From NCBI RefSeq assembly GCF_038003085.1, contig NZ_JBBOOM010000001.1:1550001-1614000 (forward strand): DNA of 64,000 nucleotides, in the 5' to 3' direction. Made by a program: the position numbers and the translations under genes. The stretch comes from Psychrobacillus sp. FSL K6-2836 (GTDB taxonomy: Bacteria; Bacillota; Bacilli; Bacillales_A; Planococcaceae). Positions 33,179-42,726 of the stretch are shown here, piece by piece. The notes under the pieces are model-generated. The model saw only the letters and a program-made list of their open reading frames with translations, had not been told where the DNA came from and made no database searches. Numbering within the stretch: position 1 is the first letter of the stretch; each line of letters starts with the position of its first letter.

Positions 33179-33469
33179 TTAAATTTTCTCTTCATTACTA
33201 TCGGTATATATACGCCAAATAAATGTAGCAACCTTTATAATTTTCTCCATATCTAAGTCTAAATCTTTCAAAATATTAAAAAGTGATTCTGATGGTCGAG
33301 GATCTTTTCTGATTTCCAATAGAATTTCATTCAATAGTTCTTGTTGCTTTTCCATATTCTCATATAACTCTTCCATTGTTGATAATCTTTTATCTAATGC
33401 ATTTAGTGTTTCATGTTTATCATGTTTGTTATGTTTGTTATGTTTGTTATGTTTACTGTTATTATCCAT
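33179..33469 (-). CDS. His/Lys-rich tandem-repeat protein, possibly spore associated
   Basis: A 96-residue protein whose first 20 residues are nearly perfect K-H-N triplets (SKHNKHNKHNKHDKH), followed by a coiled-coil-like acidic/basic helix (about 25-60) and a short hydrophobic C-terminal helix. The triplets come from tandem 9-bp DNA repeats, so length variation between strains is likely. The histidines could bind metal. A strong AAGGAGGGG site precedes the ATG at 33469. It lies 100 bp upstream of the YjcZ gene; a spore role is inferred only from that. Confidence 0.6.
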   Translation of the reverse strand: MDNNSKHNKHNKHNKHDKHETLNALDKRLSTMEELYENMEKQQELLNEILLEIRKDPRPSESLFNILKDLDLDMEKIIKVATFIWRIYTDSNEEKI

Positions 33470-33843
33470 TTTCTCCCCTCCTTTGCTTAATAGTAATAAA
33501 ATATATAAATAGTCAAATAGCGATAGGAAATTGTTTAAAATAGAGAATATTCTTTGTGATGAGGTACATAGAATATAGATGTTAATTTGGTTTCACTTAC
33601 TCATTATATTTAGAATCTCTCACACTAACTGTACGTATGACCTTACTTGTACATAATAAAATTAATAAATTATATGTAACATTCATGTGTAGTTCACTAT
33701 TTCAAATATAATTCCTACGAGAATTGTGTTAAAGACAAAAGTAGAAATACGTATTCTTGATAAAAAACATATAATCTAATTCGAAACTTTTAAATGGACC
33801 TGGAAAATATGGAATATATTTCTTAAAATTTATTTGAAAAATA
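33470..33843. other. 374-bp gap, nothing recognised
   Basis: AT-rich non-coding DNA between the His-rich gene and the MITE-like repeat. No ORF with a ribosome site, no hairpin and no known repeat was found. Confidence 0.5.
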
Positions 33844-34081
33844 GACTGGGACAGAAGTAGAAATTTTATTGGATAAGGAGAAAACTTTACCGAATAATAG
33901 ATATTTATAAAATTGATTGAAATGGAGGGGCGACTCCTAAAGGAATAGCGTGACGCCTGAGACTACAGGCTCAGGCCAAATCCGTGGAAAGCATCCCTGG
34001 AATGGAGATCAATTTTGTGCACAGCAAAAAAACAGCATTTTTCTCACAGGGAAAAATGCTGTTTTGGGGTTCTATCCCAGC
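33844..34081. repeat. ~240-bp MITE-like interspersed repeat, copy 2 (inverted)
   Basis: This is the reverse-oriented homologue of 6699-6938. It begins with GACTGGGACAGAA and ends with TTCTATCCCAG, and includes the shared core GGAGGGGCGACTCC and the AAACAGCATTTTTCTC hairpin. The flanking DNA is unrelated to that of copy 1, consistent with movement of the unit. Confidence 0.8.
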
Positions 34082-34241
34082 ATCTTTTTTTCACTATTCC
34101 ATCTAAAACTGATTATCAACTTTAGGTCCAATACAATGCATTATTTACGACTGGAAGTCGCCAAAAAAACGACACCCTTTTTTTGGGGGTGTGTAAATGG
34201 CCACTCTTTAACTATAATCAACCTTTGCCTTTAACAGAGAC

Positions 34242-34283
34242 AAAAAAGCAGCGAACAAATCAACACACAATTTGTTCGCTGCT
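34242..34283 (-). terminator. Terminator of the double-GNAT gene
   Basis: AGCAGCGAACAAAT pairs with ATTTGTTCGCTGCT, and the minus strand continues with six T. It lies right after the GNAT stop. An additional ACACCC/GGGTGT hairpin sits nearby at 34169-34191. Confidence 0.88.
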
Positions 34284-34287
34284 ATCA

Positions 34288-35166
34288 TTAAATTTCCAAG
34301 TTAAAATTTTTATAAAAATGGGTGTTACTCACTGTGGTAAATCCTGCTTTTTCATAAATGGATAGCGCCTGCTCATTGTCTATTTCTACATCCAAATAGA
34401 CGGTTTCTTTCCCCATTCGATTCGCTTCGTTTTTACTCCAGTTCAGTAAGTATGTTGCCACACCTCTACCACGTACATTTTCATGAACAGCAAGCCCTGT
34501 CACCCATAACTTTTCACCGTCAGCAACTATAGTAACTGTTGCAACTACTTCGGCTTGTAGCTTGGCAATCATCAATTGACGACTTGGTGTTTGCATATTA
34601 AACGCGATTAACTCTTTAGCTTCTTCTTCCGTATCACCAAATGCGCTTACTAATACTCCAACGACTTCTGACTCCTCGTCGGTATAATGCGAAACTTTCA
34701 CTTCACTATTTAATTTCACTTCTCTCGCATCAGCTACCATCGTTCTCTCCGAGTAGTCATAGGTATAGCCAAATTTGTGAAGAAGTTGCTGACCTGATTC
34801 CGAACCTTCAGGTAATAAAGCAATATCCGATACTACTCCTCTTAACTTTAAATTCCTATCTAATTCTATTACTAGTCGTTCACCTATCCCAAATCTTCGA
34901 ACATTAGGCAGTACAACACTACTCCACTCAAAATCCAGTGTTGCTATTCGATCAATAGAGGTTAACACGCCTACTAATCGGTCGCTATCATCATCATAGG
35001 CCATTACACAAAAACCTTGTGTGAAAAAATCGGATAGCTCAGCCACGCTTAGAAGTGATGTATAATCCACTTTATCAACTGTTTCTGATTCAGCTATTAA
35101 TTGCTTTATTTCTTCCATCGTCTCCTGGTCTAACGGAAAGGACACAGTCATTACAGATATATTCAT
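34288..35166 (-). CDS. Tandem-domain GNAT acetyltransferase
   Basis: A 292-residue protein with two GNAT domains. The C-terminal one is canonical, with motif A VHENVRGRGVATYLLN near residues 228-243 and ALSIYEKAGF near the end. The N-terminal one (VLPNVRRFGIGERLV near 86-100) is diverged. The layout is like mycothiol synthase, but that pathway is not expected here, so the substrate is unknown. The start has AGGAG. It is 10 bp downstream of the ABC exporter genes and may be co-transcribed with them. Confidence 0.85.
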   Translation of the reverse strand: MNISVMTVSFPLDQETMEEIKQLIAESETVDKVDYTSLLSVAELSDFFTQGFCVMAYDDDSDRLVGVLTSIDRIATLDFEWSSVVLPNVRRFGIGERLVIELDRNLKLRGVVSDIALLPEGSESGQQLLHKFGYTYDYSERTMVADAREVKLNSEVKVSHYTDEESEVVGVLVSAFGDTEEEAKELIAFNMQTPSRQLMIAKLQAEVVATVTIVADGEKLWVTGLAVHENVRGRGVATYLLNWSKNEANRMGKETVYLDVEIDNEQALSIYEKAGFTTVSNTHFYKNFNLEI

Positions 35167-35176
35167 TTATTTCTCC

Positions 35177-37000
35177 TTAAATCTTTGAATTCGTTAACAT
35201 GCTATAATATTTACCTTTCTTTTGCAACAGCTCTTCCTGTGGACCAGACTCTATTAGTTTCCCGCTTTCCATCACGAATATTAAATCTGCTTGACGTATT
35301 GTATTTAATCGATGGGCTATTACAAAACTTGTTCTGCCTTCCATCAGTCGTTCAAGGGCCTCTTGAATTTTCATTTCTGTAACTGTATCTATGCTAGACG
35401 TTGCTTCATCTAACAACAGAATTGCTGGATCTGCAACGAGTGCTCTGGCAATGGATAATAATTGTTTTTGCCCTTGACTAATTTCCCCACCATCAGCCGA
35501 TAAAATAGTGTCGTACTCATTTGGTAATTTCATGATGAAATCATGTGCATTAGCTTCTTTTGCAGCGTGGAGCACCTCTTCATCTGTGGCATTTAATTTG
35601 CCGTATCTAATATTTTCTCTTACCGTCATTTCAAACAAAAAGGGATCCTGTAAAACAAATGCCGTTTGGCTTCGTAGCGTATGTCTTGGCAACTTATCAA
35701 TAGGAATACCATCAACTAATATACGTCCACCATTTACTTCATAAAAACGCGCAAGTAACTGCATTATCGTAGTTTTCCCTGCTCCTGTCGCACCAACTAA
35801 TGCAGCTGTTTTTCCTGACTCCACATGAAAAGATACATCGGAAATCGTCGGAGACTCATCTTCTTTATTGTAATAAAATGTTACATCTTCAAATGTCACA
35901 TTACCCTTTAGCTTATAATCTGCATTATCAACTGCATCATCTTCTTCAATAGGCTCATCCATAATAGCAAAAACACGTTCTGCCCCTGCAATTGCAGAAA
36001 GCACCGTATTAAATTGGTTTGCTAAATCATTCAATGGACGAGTAAACTGCCTTGAATACTCCGTGAAAATAACAATTTCTCCTATTGTCACATGTCCATA
36101 ATACGCTAATAATCCACCTACTGCAGCTACAAGTGTAAAGCTAGTATTATTCAATAAGTTCATCACTTTTGGTATAAAACCAGAGTAAGTTAACGCCCAG
36201 AATCCAGTTAGTTTTAAACGTTCACTTTTAACGGCAAACTCTTCTTGCATGCGTCCTTCTTGTGAGAAGGCTTTTACAATTCGTTGACCAGAAATCGTTT
36301 CTTCAATCATCCCATTCAATTCACCAACTGCTTTTTGTTGTTCCTTGAACAATTTAGATGTTCTTTTCGTAATCCATCTCATCGCAAAATACATAAAGGG
36401 TACAATAATAAGCGTAACTAATGTCATAAGCGGACTCAGTAAAAGCATGACGACTGTAGTACCAACCAAGGTTAAAACACTTGAAAATACTTGGATAAGA
36501 GACGAGTTTAGTGTTTGACTTACGTTTTCAATGTCATTTGTCATGCGGCTCATTAACTCTCCGTGCTGCCGTTTATCAAAAAAGGACACGGGTAGCTTCT
36601 GCAAGTGCTCAAATAATCCTGTACGTAATCTATAAATTGTTTGCTGAGAAATACCAATCATCCAATAACTTTGCAAATAAGTAGCGAGAGAGAAAAACAA
36701 GTAAACGATGAGTAGTACACCAATTATTTTGGAAAGACCGACAAATATACTTTTGGAAATATGCTCATCTACAATAACTCCGATTAAATATGGACCAACT
36801 AATGCTAAGGCTGAGCTGACGATGACCATCAGCAGAACAATGATTAATAAAAACCGCTGTTCATCGACCAACTTCCATATTCTCTTTAAGACACCCTTCC
36901 AATCGGAAGCTTTATCGACTTTCTTTTTATGATCTTTCTTTAAATCTTCTTTAGTAATGATAGACTCATAGCCAAAAGGTTTACGAATGAACTTCATCAT
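35177..37000 (-). CDS. Heterodimeric ABC exporter, subunit with canonical ATPase site
   Basis: A 607-residue membrane-ATPase half-transporter. I start it at ATG 37000, which has AGGAGGGGGG at good spacing and overlaps the upstream gene by 20 bp; the longer frame to 37030 lacks a site. There are six membrane helices (about 60-350), then an ABC domain with Walker A GATGAGKTT, signature ISQGQKQ (non-consensus), Walker B AILLLDEAT with the catalytic Glu, and switch IAHRLNT. Together with the next gene it forms a BmrCD/YfiBC-type exporter, probably for lipophilic drugs or lipids. Confidence 0.9.
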   Translation of the reverse strand: MMKFIRKPFGYESIITKEDLKKDHKKKVDKASDWKGVLKRIWKLVDEQRFLLIIVLLMVIVSSALALVGPYLIGVIVDEHISKSIFVGLSKIIGVLLIVYLFFSLATYLQSYWMIGISQQTIYRLRTGLFEHLQKLPVSFFDKRQHGELMSRMTNDIENVSQTLNSSLIQVFSSVLTLVGTTVVMLLLSPLMTLVTLIIVPFMYFAMRWITKRTSKLFKEQQKAVGELNGMIEETISGQRIVKAFSQEGRMQEEFAVKSERLKLTGFWALTYSGFIPKVMNLLNNTSFTLVAAVGGLLAYYGHVTIGEIVIFTEYSRQFTRPLNDLANQFNTVLSAIAGAERVFAIMDEPIEEDDAVDNADYKLKGNVTFEDVTFYYNKEDESPTISDVSFHVESGKTAALVGATGAGKTTIMQLLARFYEVNGGRILVDGIPIDKLPRHTLRSQTAFVLQDPFLFEMTVRENIRYGKLNATDEEVLHAAKEANAHDFIMKLPNEYDTILSADGGEISQGQKQLLSIARALVADPAILLLDEATSSIDTVTEMKIQEALERLMEGRTSFVIAHRLNTIRQADLIFVMESGKLIESGPQEELLQKKGKYYSMLTNSKI

Positions 37001-38717
37001 GCTCGCCCCCCTCCTGCTGCGATTCTGCAATAGCTTTATAAAGAGAAGAGTCCTTCATAAGCTCATCATGCGTGCCGTATGCAGAAACTTGACCTTCTTC
37101 TAATAACAAAATGTGATCCGCACCCTTTGCAGTTCGGATTTTCTGTGTAATAACAAGCATCGTTGCATTCTCTTCCTCTAACGCTTCCCATAATGCATTT
37201 TCTGTCGATACATCTAATGCACTTGTACTATCATCCAGTAATAATATTTCTGGTTTTCTCACGAGTGCACGTGCAATGGAGAGTCTCTGTTTTTGACCAC
37301 CAGATAGATTGACTCCCTTTTGACCAACTCTCGTATTGTATTGGTCTGGGAATTGTTCAATAGAGTCATGAATTTGCGCTTGTTTTGCGGCTTCTCTTAA
37401 TAACTCTTCTGTTGCAGTGGAATCTCCCCATCCTAAGTTTTCCTCTATACTTCCAGTAAAAAGAATAGATTGCTGAGGGACAAGTCCAATTATCTTTCTC
37501 AGTTCTTCCAGTGGCCATTCTTTGACATCGACTCCATCTATTAATATAGCTCCTTCTGTTGTATCGAAAAATCTTGGTATTAAGTTGAGAAGTGTCGATT
37601 TACCAGAGCCAGTTGCTCCCATAATCGCCAGCTTCGATCCCGGTTTAACCTTAAAGGTCACGTCTCTTAATACTGGCATATCGGTCGTGGGATAATGAAA
37701 CGAAACATGCTGAAACTCAATTTCCCCTATCCTTGGAGCTGCCCCATCGGAATCTGTATTAATAATTTCAATTCCCTCCTCCACAAGGAGCACTTCCTCC
37801 ATACGTTCAGAGGATGCTTTTGCTCTAGAGAAGAAAATAATAATGAAAGCAAACATGGAGAAGGCACCTGTCATACGCATTGCATAGTTAACGATAGCTA
37901 CTAGCTCACCTAGTTCCACATCTCCTGTTTGAATTTCTTTTGCACCAAACCATAAAACTGCCAACAAGCTGACATTCATGACAAAAAGTAAAACAGGCAA
38001 TATTAACTCCATGATTCGGAATGCTTTTACATTATCCATTTTTAGATCTGCTGCCACAGCTGCGAAGCGACTAGATTCAAAATGACCACGCAAATACGCT
38101 TTTATCAAACGTACTGCCTGTAAATTTTCCTGTATCTTTCTTGTGACTTGGTCCACCCTTTTTTGAACTTTCCCAAATAGCTTTAAACCATTCCGACTCA
38201 TAATATAAAGGAACACTACTAAAAAAGGGGCACCAATTACTAGAAACATAGCCAAATATGGGTTCACTATAAAGGACATAATAATACTACCGACAACTAG
38301 TAAAGGTGCACGGAGCATAATACGTAATCCCATAAAAATTAGATTTTGTGTAATCGTCACATCAGTAGTTAAACGGGTGATTAAACTGGCGGTTGGAAAC
38401 TTTAAAAAAGTAGCCATTGTAAAAGCCTGTACCTTTTTAAATAATGCCTGACGTATATCGAACCCATAGCTTTGTACAATGTGAGAGGCGATAAATGTAT
38501 TAATAATTCCTGCTAAGAATGCCAAAAAGGAAATTCCAAGCATAATACTTCCCCAAAAAACAATAGCTTGCTGATCCCCTGCCAGAATCCCATCATCAAT
38601 AATAACCGCGATTAGCAATGGTTGAACAAGCTCTACGGAAAGCTCCACTAACATAAACAATAAAGCGACGATGACCAACATTTTATATGGAGATAAATAA
38701 GAAAAAATTGTCTTCAA
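36981..38717 (-). CDS. Heterodimeric ABC exporter, subunit with degenerate ATPase site
   Basis: This 578-residue half-transporter is paired with the preceding entry. It has six membrane helices, Walker A GATGSGKST and a canonical signature LSGGQKQR. Its Walker B is EILLLDDST (Asp instead of the catalytic Glu), and the switch reads VITQKIRT (Gln instead of His). Because each ATP site uses Walker motifs from one subunit and the signature from the other, the dimer has one working site and one degenerate site, as in known heterodimeric exporters. The start is TTG at 38717. Confidence 0.9.
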   Translation of the reverse strand: MKTIFSYLSPYKMLVIVALLFMLVELSVELVQPLLIAVIIDDGILAGDQQAIVFWGSIMLGISFLAFLAGIINTFIASHIVQSYGFDIRQALFKKVQAFTMATFLKFPTASLITRLTTDVTITQNLIFMGLRIMLRAPLLVVGSIIMSFIVNPYLAMFLVIGAPFLVVFLYIMSRNGLKLFGKVQKRVDQVTRKIQENLQAVRLIKAYLRGHFESSRFAAVAADLKMDNVKAFRIMELILPVLLFVMNVSLLAVLWFGAKEIQTGDVELGELVAIVNYAMRMTGAFSMFAFIIIFFSRAKASSERMEEVLLVEEGIEIINTDSDGAAPRIGEIEFQHVSFHYPTTDMPVLRDVTFKVKPGSKLAIMGATGSGKSTLLNLIPRFFDTTEGAILIDGVDVKEWPLEELRKIIGLVPQQSILFTGSIEENLGWGDSTATEELLREAAKQAQIHDSIEQFPDQYNTRVGQKGVNLSGGQKQRLSIARALVRKPEILLLDDSTSALDVSTENALWEALEEENATMLVITQKIRTAKGADHILLLEEGQVSAYGTHDELMKDSSLYKAIAESQQEGGEHDEVHS

Positions 38718-38798
38718 AATGGAACACCCCTAGATTCTTCGACACTCGAATTAATTCTTGTAAAATCTATTATGCCATAAACTCTTCTGAAGACATAG

Positions 38799-38830
38799 AA
38801 AAAGATGACTTAATATTTAGAAAGTCATCC
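38799..38830 (-). terminator. Terminator of the DMT permease gene
   Basis: AAGTCATC and GATGACTT pair around about 10 nt, with five T after it on the minus strand. The stem overlaps the stop codon of the permease gene. Confidence 0.7.
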
Positions 38831-39754
38831 TTTTCTTTTACGTATCCATTTAATATCCCCTGCAACAGATAGCCATGTGACAAATAGAAGCATAATAATA
38901 ACCCCAATATATTGCCATACTCCAAGTATTTGGCTAAACCAAAATACCGAAATTATCATCGCCGTTAATGGCTCAATACTGGACAGTATACTTGTTTCTA
39001 CTGCCGTAATGTATTTCATACTCGACAAAAACAATATAAATGCAATGGTTCCGATTAATATAATAATTACAACGATAAAGTTTATAGGATATGCGGCAAG
39101 ATGAATCCATTCATCTGTTTTCCATATTTGGGTAACCAACGCTAGTACTACTCCTCCTATTAACATTCCCCAACCGACAATTACAAGAACACCCCATTCT
39201 TTCATCAGCCGAGCTGGATAGACGGTATATATAGAAAATGCTACTCCTACCGCCAAGCCCCATAGTAACGCTTCCCTACTTATTAACAATATGCTCACAT
39301 TTGCATTCGTTAACAATAAAAACAAACCGAGTAATGTACCGATAATACCAATAACCTGATATTTAGGTGGAAACATTTTGTTCTTCCAGGATAAAAATAA
39401 AATAATATAAACAGGCCCTAAAAATTGTAGTAATGTAGCAATCGTTGCGTTACTAGCATCAATTGCTGCAACAAATGTATATTGTACACCCAACATTCCT
39501 AGTACGCCGAAAATAACTAATTGTTTAAGCCAACTAATATCTTTCCATATAAGAAAAATTTTATTACCAGTTATTAATAGAAAAAACAATATACATAATC
39601 CAGCTGTTAATAAGCGAACCGTTAAGAAAAAAGAAACAGATAAGCTTGTATTATTTAAAACCCATTCCATCATAGGTCCTGTTGCACCCCATAGAATAGA
39701 TCCTATAACTATTAATAATATACCTTTGGACCTTACAAATTTACTTTTAGGCAT
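38825..39754 (-). CDS. DMT superfamily (EamA) permease
   Basis: A 309-residue inner-membrane protein with ten hydrophobic segments in two EamA repeats. The first repeat has GSILWGATGPMMEW and the second has SSIEPLTAMIISVFW, the usual EamA landmark near helix nine. I prefer the ATG at 39754, which has a GGGTGAG site, over a GTG at 39790. It would export or import a small metabolite; the substrate is not predictable. It diverges from the GGDEF/EAL gene. Confidence 0.87.
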   Translation of the reverse strand: MPKSKFVRSKGILLIVIGSILWGATGPMMEWVLNNTSLSVSFFLTVRLLTAGLCILFFLLITGNKIFLIWKDISWLKQLVIFGVLGMLGVQYTFVAAIDASNATIATLLQFLGPVYIILFLSWKNKMFPPKYQVIGIIGTLLGLFLLLTNANVSILLISREALLWGLAVGVAFSIYTVYPARLMKEWGVLVIVGWGMLIGGVVLALVTQIWKTDEWIHLAAYPINFIVVIIILIGTIAFILFLSSMKYITAVETSILSSIEPLTAMIISVFWFSQILGVWQYIGVIIMLLFVTWLSVAGDIKWIRKRKG

Positions 39755-39885
39755 TTTTCTCACCCACTTTCCGAAGTACTTTTTACCCACCTATTTATAT
39801 TTAAATGAATATATGGTATTATACTAATGACTAATTTTTTGAAACTATATATTATAATCATAGACTATTTAAGGGGGCTCTGAAT

Positions 39886-41898
39886 ATGTTTCTCAAAGAA
39901 GAATCTTTAGACTTAAGTAACACTGTTTTTAGCCACTTGCCAACACCTAGTTTCATGACAAATAACGAAGGCAAGATTGTCTGGTGGAGCCAAGAGGCGG
40001 AAAAACAATTTGGTTACTCTATTAATGATTTACAGGATACGGATGTACCACTATTTACAGACTATACGCAAGGACACTTCACGGCAAATTGGGAAGCTAT
40101 TTTACATACTGAAGATCCTTTTGAGGTTAGTCCGGTAGTCCTTTACTCTAAAGATAAAAAAGCTATAAAAACTTCTATTGTTGCAAAATCCTTTGCCTGG
40201 CAGGATATGCGTTATGTATTATTTCAGATTAAAACAGATACAAATAATTTAATGGAATTATCTGCTTTTCATGAACTTCAGCTCATAAAAAAAGGATTAT
40301 CAGATTCTTTCATGCTGCTCTATATAGATCGTGAAGGGCTAATCATGCATGCGAATGATAAGTTTTTGAAAAAAAGTGCATGGACCCCTAAACGAATTAT
40401 TGGAAAATCATTTTGGCAGTTACTCCCGGATAATCCTGAAAATATAGCAATTGGCAACCAAATTATTACTAAACTTCGAGATGGAAAAGTATTTCAAGCT
40501 GCCGTTGAAAAAATCACAAAAGATGGAACTATTTATTGGGTGAATTTATTAGGTATTCCAGTATCCAATACCCAAAATAATACTCCTTACTTTTTATTAT
40601 TGGAAGAGGAAATTACTGAAAAGAAATTAATGCAAACCAAACTTGAACAGATTGCCTATGTAGACACAGAAACAGGTTTGTTAAGCAGACATCGTCTAGA
40701 AGAAGTAGTAAATGAATATATTGAAGAAAAAAAATCATTTTCTTTTGTTTTCATTAGCATCGATCAATTTTATACGTTAAAAGAAATTTTCAATGATCAA
40801 ACGGAAACAAAAATGTTAAATGAGTTTACTAAACGACTCAAAATCTATTTTGAGGATTCTATTATTGCAAGATCAGGCAGAGATGATTTTGCTATAGTTA
40901 CTCCCTTAAGTGATTGGTATATTCAAGGGTTCTCCAATTATTTAAAGCAAAATCCTATTTACTTGGATAGCAAAATAATTCCGATTACTATTAGCGGAGC
41001 TATTACTAGATATCCCGAAGATCAGCAATCTTATCTACATTTATTAAAAGCTACTACAAATACGATCCAAAAGGTTAAGCTAGAAGGTGGTAGTATGATT
41101 GCTACCCTTTCGAAATCTGATCATTCGAAACTTTCTCGTAAGGTTCAAATTGAAAAACGATTACTAGAAGCATTGAATCATAACGATTTACATGTAATGT
41201 TCTTGCCTCAAAAAGATGTAAAAACTGGTGCAATAACTTCCGTGGAGGCATTAGTCAGATGGGAAGATAGCGTATTGGGTACTGTATCTCCTGAAGAACT
41301 AATCCCAATAGCTGAGGAGACAGGATTGATCAACGAAATTGGTCAGTTCATGCTTGAAAAATCTTGTGAACAAGCCGCTATTTGGCAACGAAAAGGAATA
41401 CCTATCAAAGTAAGCTTCAACTCATCTATTCGCGAGTTTAGAGATAAAAACATGGTGAAGACCATTCGAAAAGTGTTAGAAAAGTATAATTGTTCTCCAG
41501 AGCTGATCCAAATAGAGTTCACCGAGAAATTTGCACTAGAGGCTGAGGCAGAAAAAGCAATCGTTCAGCAAATACAAAAGCTACAGCAAGATGGTATTGT
41601 CTTTGTATTAGATGATTTCGGAACAGGCTATGCCTCTTTACGGTATTTACAAATGCTACCAATAGGTAAATTAAAGATAGATAAATCATTCATCAATTCT
41701 ATAACTCAACATGAAAAACTAGAAAAGCTAGTTCAAGGTTTAGTACAATTTGGACAATCATTAGATTTACAAGTAGTTGCCGAAGGTGTAGAAACGGCCG
41801 AACAGTTTGAGCTACTTAAACAAGTTGGCTGTGATGCGGTTCAAGGCTATTACGTAAGCCTACCAATTTCAGCTGAAGAAGTAGAAGAAATGTTATAA
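39886..41898 (+). CDS. PAS-PAS-GGDEF-EAL protein, probable c-di-GMP phosphodiesterase
   Basis: A 670-residue cytoplasmic signalling protein. Two PAS domains (about 10-115 and 130-245) are followed by a GGDEF domain (about 255-400) whose active-site loop reads SGRDDF instead of GGDEF, so cyclase activity is unlikely. The EAL domain (about 415-665) keeps EALVRW, the DDFGTGYASL loop and KIDKSFI, so c-di-GMP hydrolysis is expected. The PAS domains may sense redox, oxygen or a ligand. An AAGGGGG site precedes the ATG. Confidence 0.9.
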   Translation: MFLKEESLDLSNTVFSHLPTPSFMTNNEGKIVWWSQEAEKQFGYSINDLQDTDVPLFTDYTQGHFTANWEAILHTEDPFEVSPVVLYSKDKKAIKTSIVAKSFAWQDMRYVLFQIKTDTNNLMELSAFHELQLIKKGLSDSFMLLYIDREGLIMHANDKFLKKSAWTPKRIIGKSFWQLLPDNPENIAIGNQIITKLRDGKVFQAAVEKITKDGTIYWVNLLGIPVSNTQNNTPYFLLLEEEITEKKLMQTKLEQIAYVDTETGLLSRHRLEEVVNEYIEEKKSFSFVFISIDQFYTLKEIFNDQTETKMLNEFTKRLKIYFEDSIIARSGRDDFAIVTPLSDWYIQGFSNYLKQNPIYLDSKIIPITISGAITRYPEDQQSYLHLLKATTNTIQKVKLEGGSMIATLSKSDHSKLSRKVQIEKRLLEALNHNDLHVMFLPQKDVKTGAITSVEALVRWEDSVLGTVSPEELIPIAEETGLINEIGQFMLEKSCEQAAIWQRKGIPIKVSFNSSIREFRDKNMVKTIRKVLEKYNCSPELIQIEFTEKFALEAEAEKAIVQQIQKLQQDGIVFVLDDFGTGYASLRYLQMLPIGKLKIDKSFINSITQHEKLEKLVQGLVQFGQSLDLQVVAEGVETAEQFELLKQVGCDAVQGYYVSLPISAEEVEEML

Positions 41899-41914
41899 AG
41901 TATATTTCATTTAT

Positions 41915-41969
41915 GGAGGTTGTCCCAAAAGATCGTTGAAAACGACTTTAGCGGACAGCCTCTCTTTTT
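41915..41969 (+). terminator. Terminator after the GGDEF/EAL gene
   Basis: GAGG-t-TGTCC pairs with GGACA-g-CCTC, and an inner CGTT/AACG stem caps it. Five T follow. Confidence 0.7.
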
Positions 41970-42061
41970 ATGTTTTAGAGTTTTAAGGGTCCTTTTATAT
42001 TTTTCTATAAATGATTCAGTTAATACGCATCTAAATGGAGAATTCATCCACATCTTTATTT

Positions 42062-42175
42062 ACTTTCTCCAGTAAGTAATTTACTTGCGTTCACTAGGCA
42101 TTTACTTGTAGCATTCTCTCAGTTACTTGCCTTCGTTCTTAGTTTACTTGCTCTCCTAAGTGATTCATTTGCGGA
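42062..42175. repeat. 21-bp-period TTTACTTGC word array (6 copies)
   Basis: TTACTT(GC) words begin at 42062, 42083, 42104, 42125 and 42146, each exactly 21 bp apart. A sixth degenerate word (TTCATTTGC) keeps the phase at about 42167. The DNA between words differs. It lies in the non-coding gap between the GGDEF/EAL gene and the ThrE-like genes. Confidence 0.85.
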
Positions 42176-42236
42176 AAGGCAATTTTCCCCATATTTTATT
42201 ACTTCAGCTTTGGATTTTCACTATCCGATAAATTTT

Positions 42237-42276
42237 AAAACCGTGAGCAAAGTTATTCTCTTTGCTCACGGTTTTG
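42237..42276. terminator. Bidirectional terminator
   Basis: AAAACCGTGAGCAAAG pairs perfectly with CTTTGCTCACGGTTTT around 7-8 nt. The A and T runs on both sides suit both strands. It ends the ThrE-like operon (its stop lies inside the stem). Confidence 0.9.
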
Positions 42277-42715
42277 TTTTTAATCTCACAATTACTTTCA
42301 ACCAAAGTTGTGTAATAGTCTCTGCAAATACTAAACCCATTGCAATTGAACCCGAAATTAGTAAGGCTACAGAAGCATGTTCGAGAGCTAAAGCATAATT
42401 CTTCTCAACAACACTCCGCATAGCATTATAGGCAGTGCCTCCAGGAACTAATGGAATGATCCCTGCAACACTAAAAATAATCATCGGCATTTTAAACTTT
42501 TTTGCCATTAAATGTGCGACGAATGCGACGGTAAAAGCTCCAGCAAATGAAGCACTCACCTGATCCTGATTTAGTTGGTTCACGCTCATATAAACAAGCC
42601 AACCGGTCATTCCCACTATCCCACAGTAAAACAGTAATTTTTTAGGTGCGTTAAATACTACTCCGAACGCAGTGGCTGCGATAAAACTTAAAATACCTTG
42701 AGTAAGATATATCAT
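42266..42715 (-). CDS. Threonine/serine exporter small subunit (ThrE C-terminal domain, YjjB type)
   Basis: A 149-residue membrane protein with four to five hydrophobic segments and the IIPLVPGGTAYNAMRS motif typical of the DUF3815/ThrE_2 domain. In many Firmicutes ThrE is split in two. It pairs with the next gene, 11 bp upstream, and the two would form an amino-acid or dicarboxylate (YjjPB-like succinate) exporter; the substrate is uncertain. Confidence 0.87.
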   Translation of the reverse strand: MIYLTQGILSFIAATAFGVVFNAPKKLLFYCGIVGMTGWLVYMSVNQLNQDQVSASFAGAFTVAFVAHLMAKKFKMPMIIFSVAGIIPLVPGGTAYNAMRSVVEKNYALALEHASVALLISGSIAMGLVFAETITQLWLKVIVRLKTKP

Positions 42716-42726
42716 CCTAATCCTCC

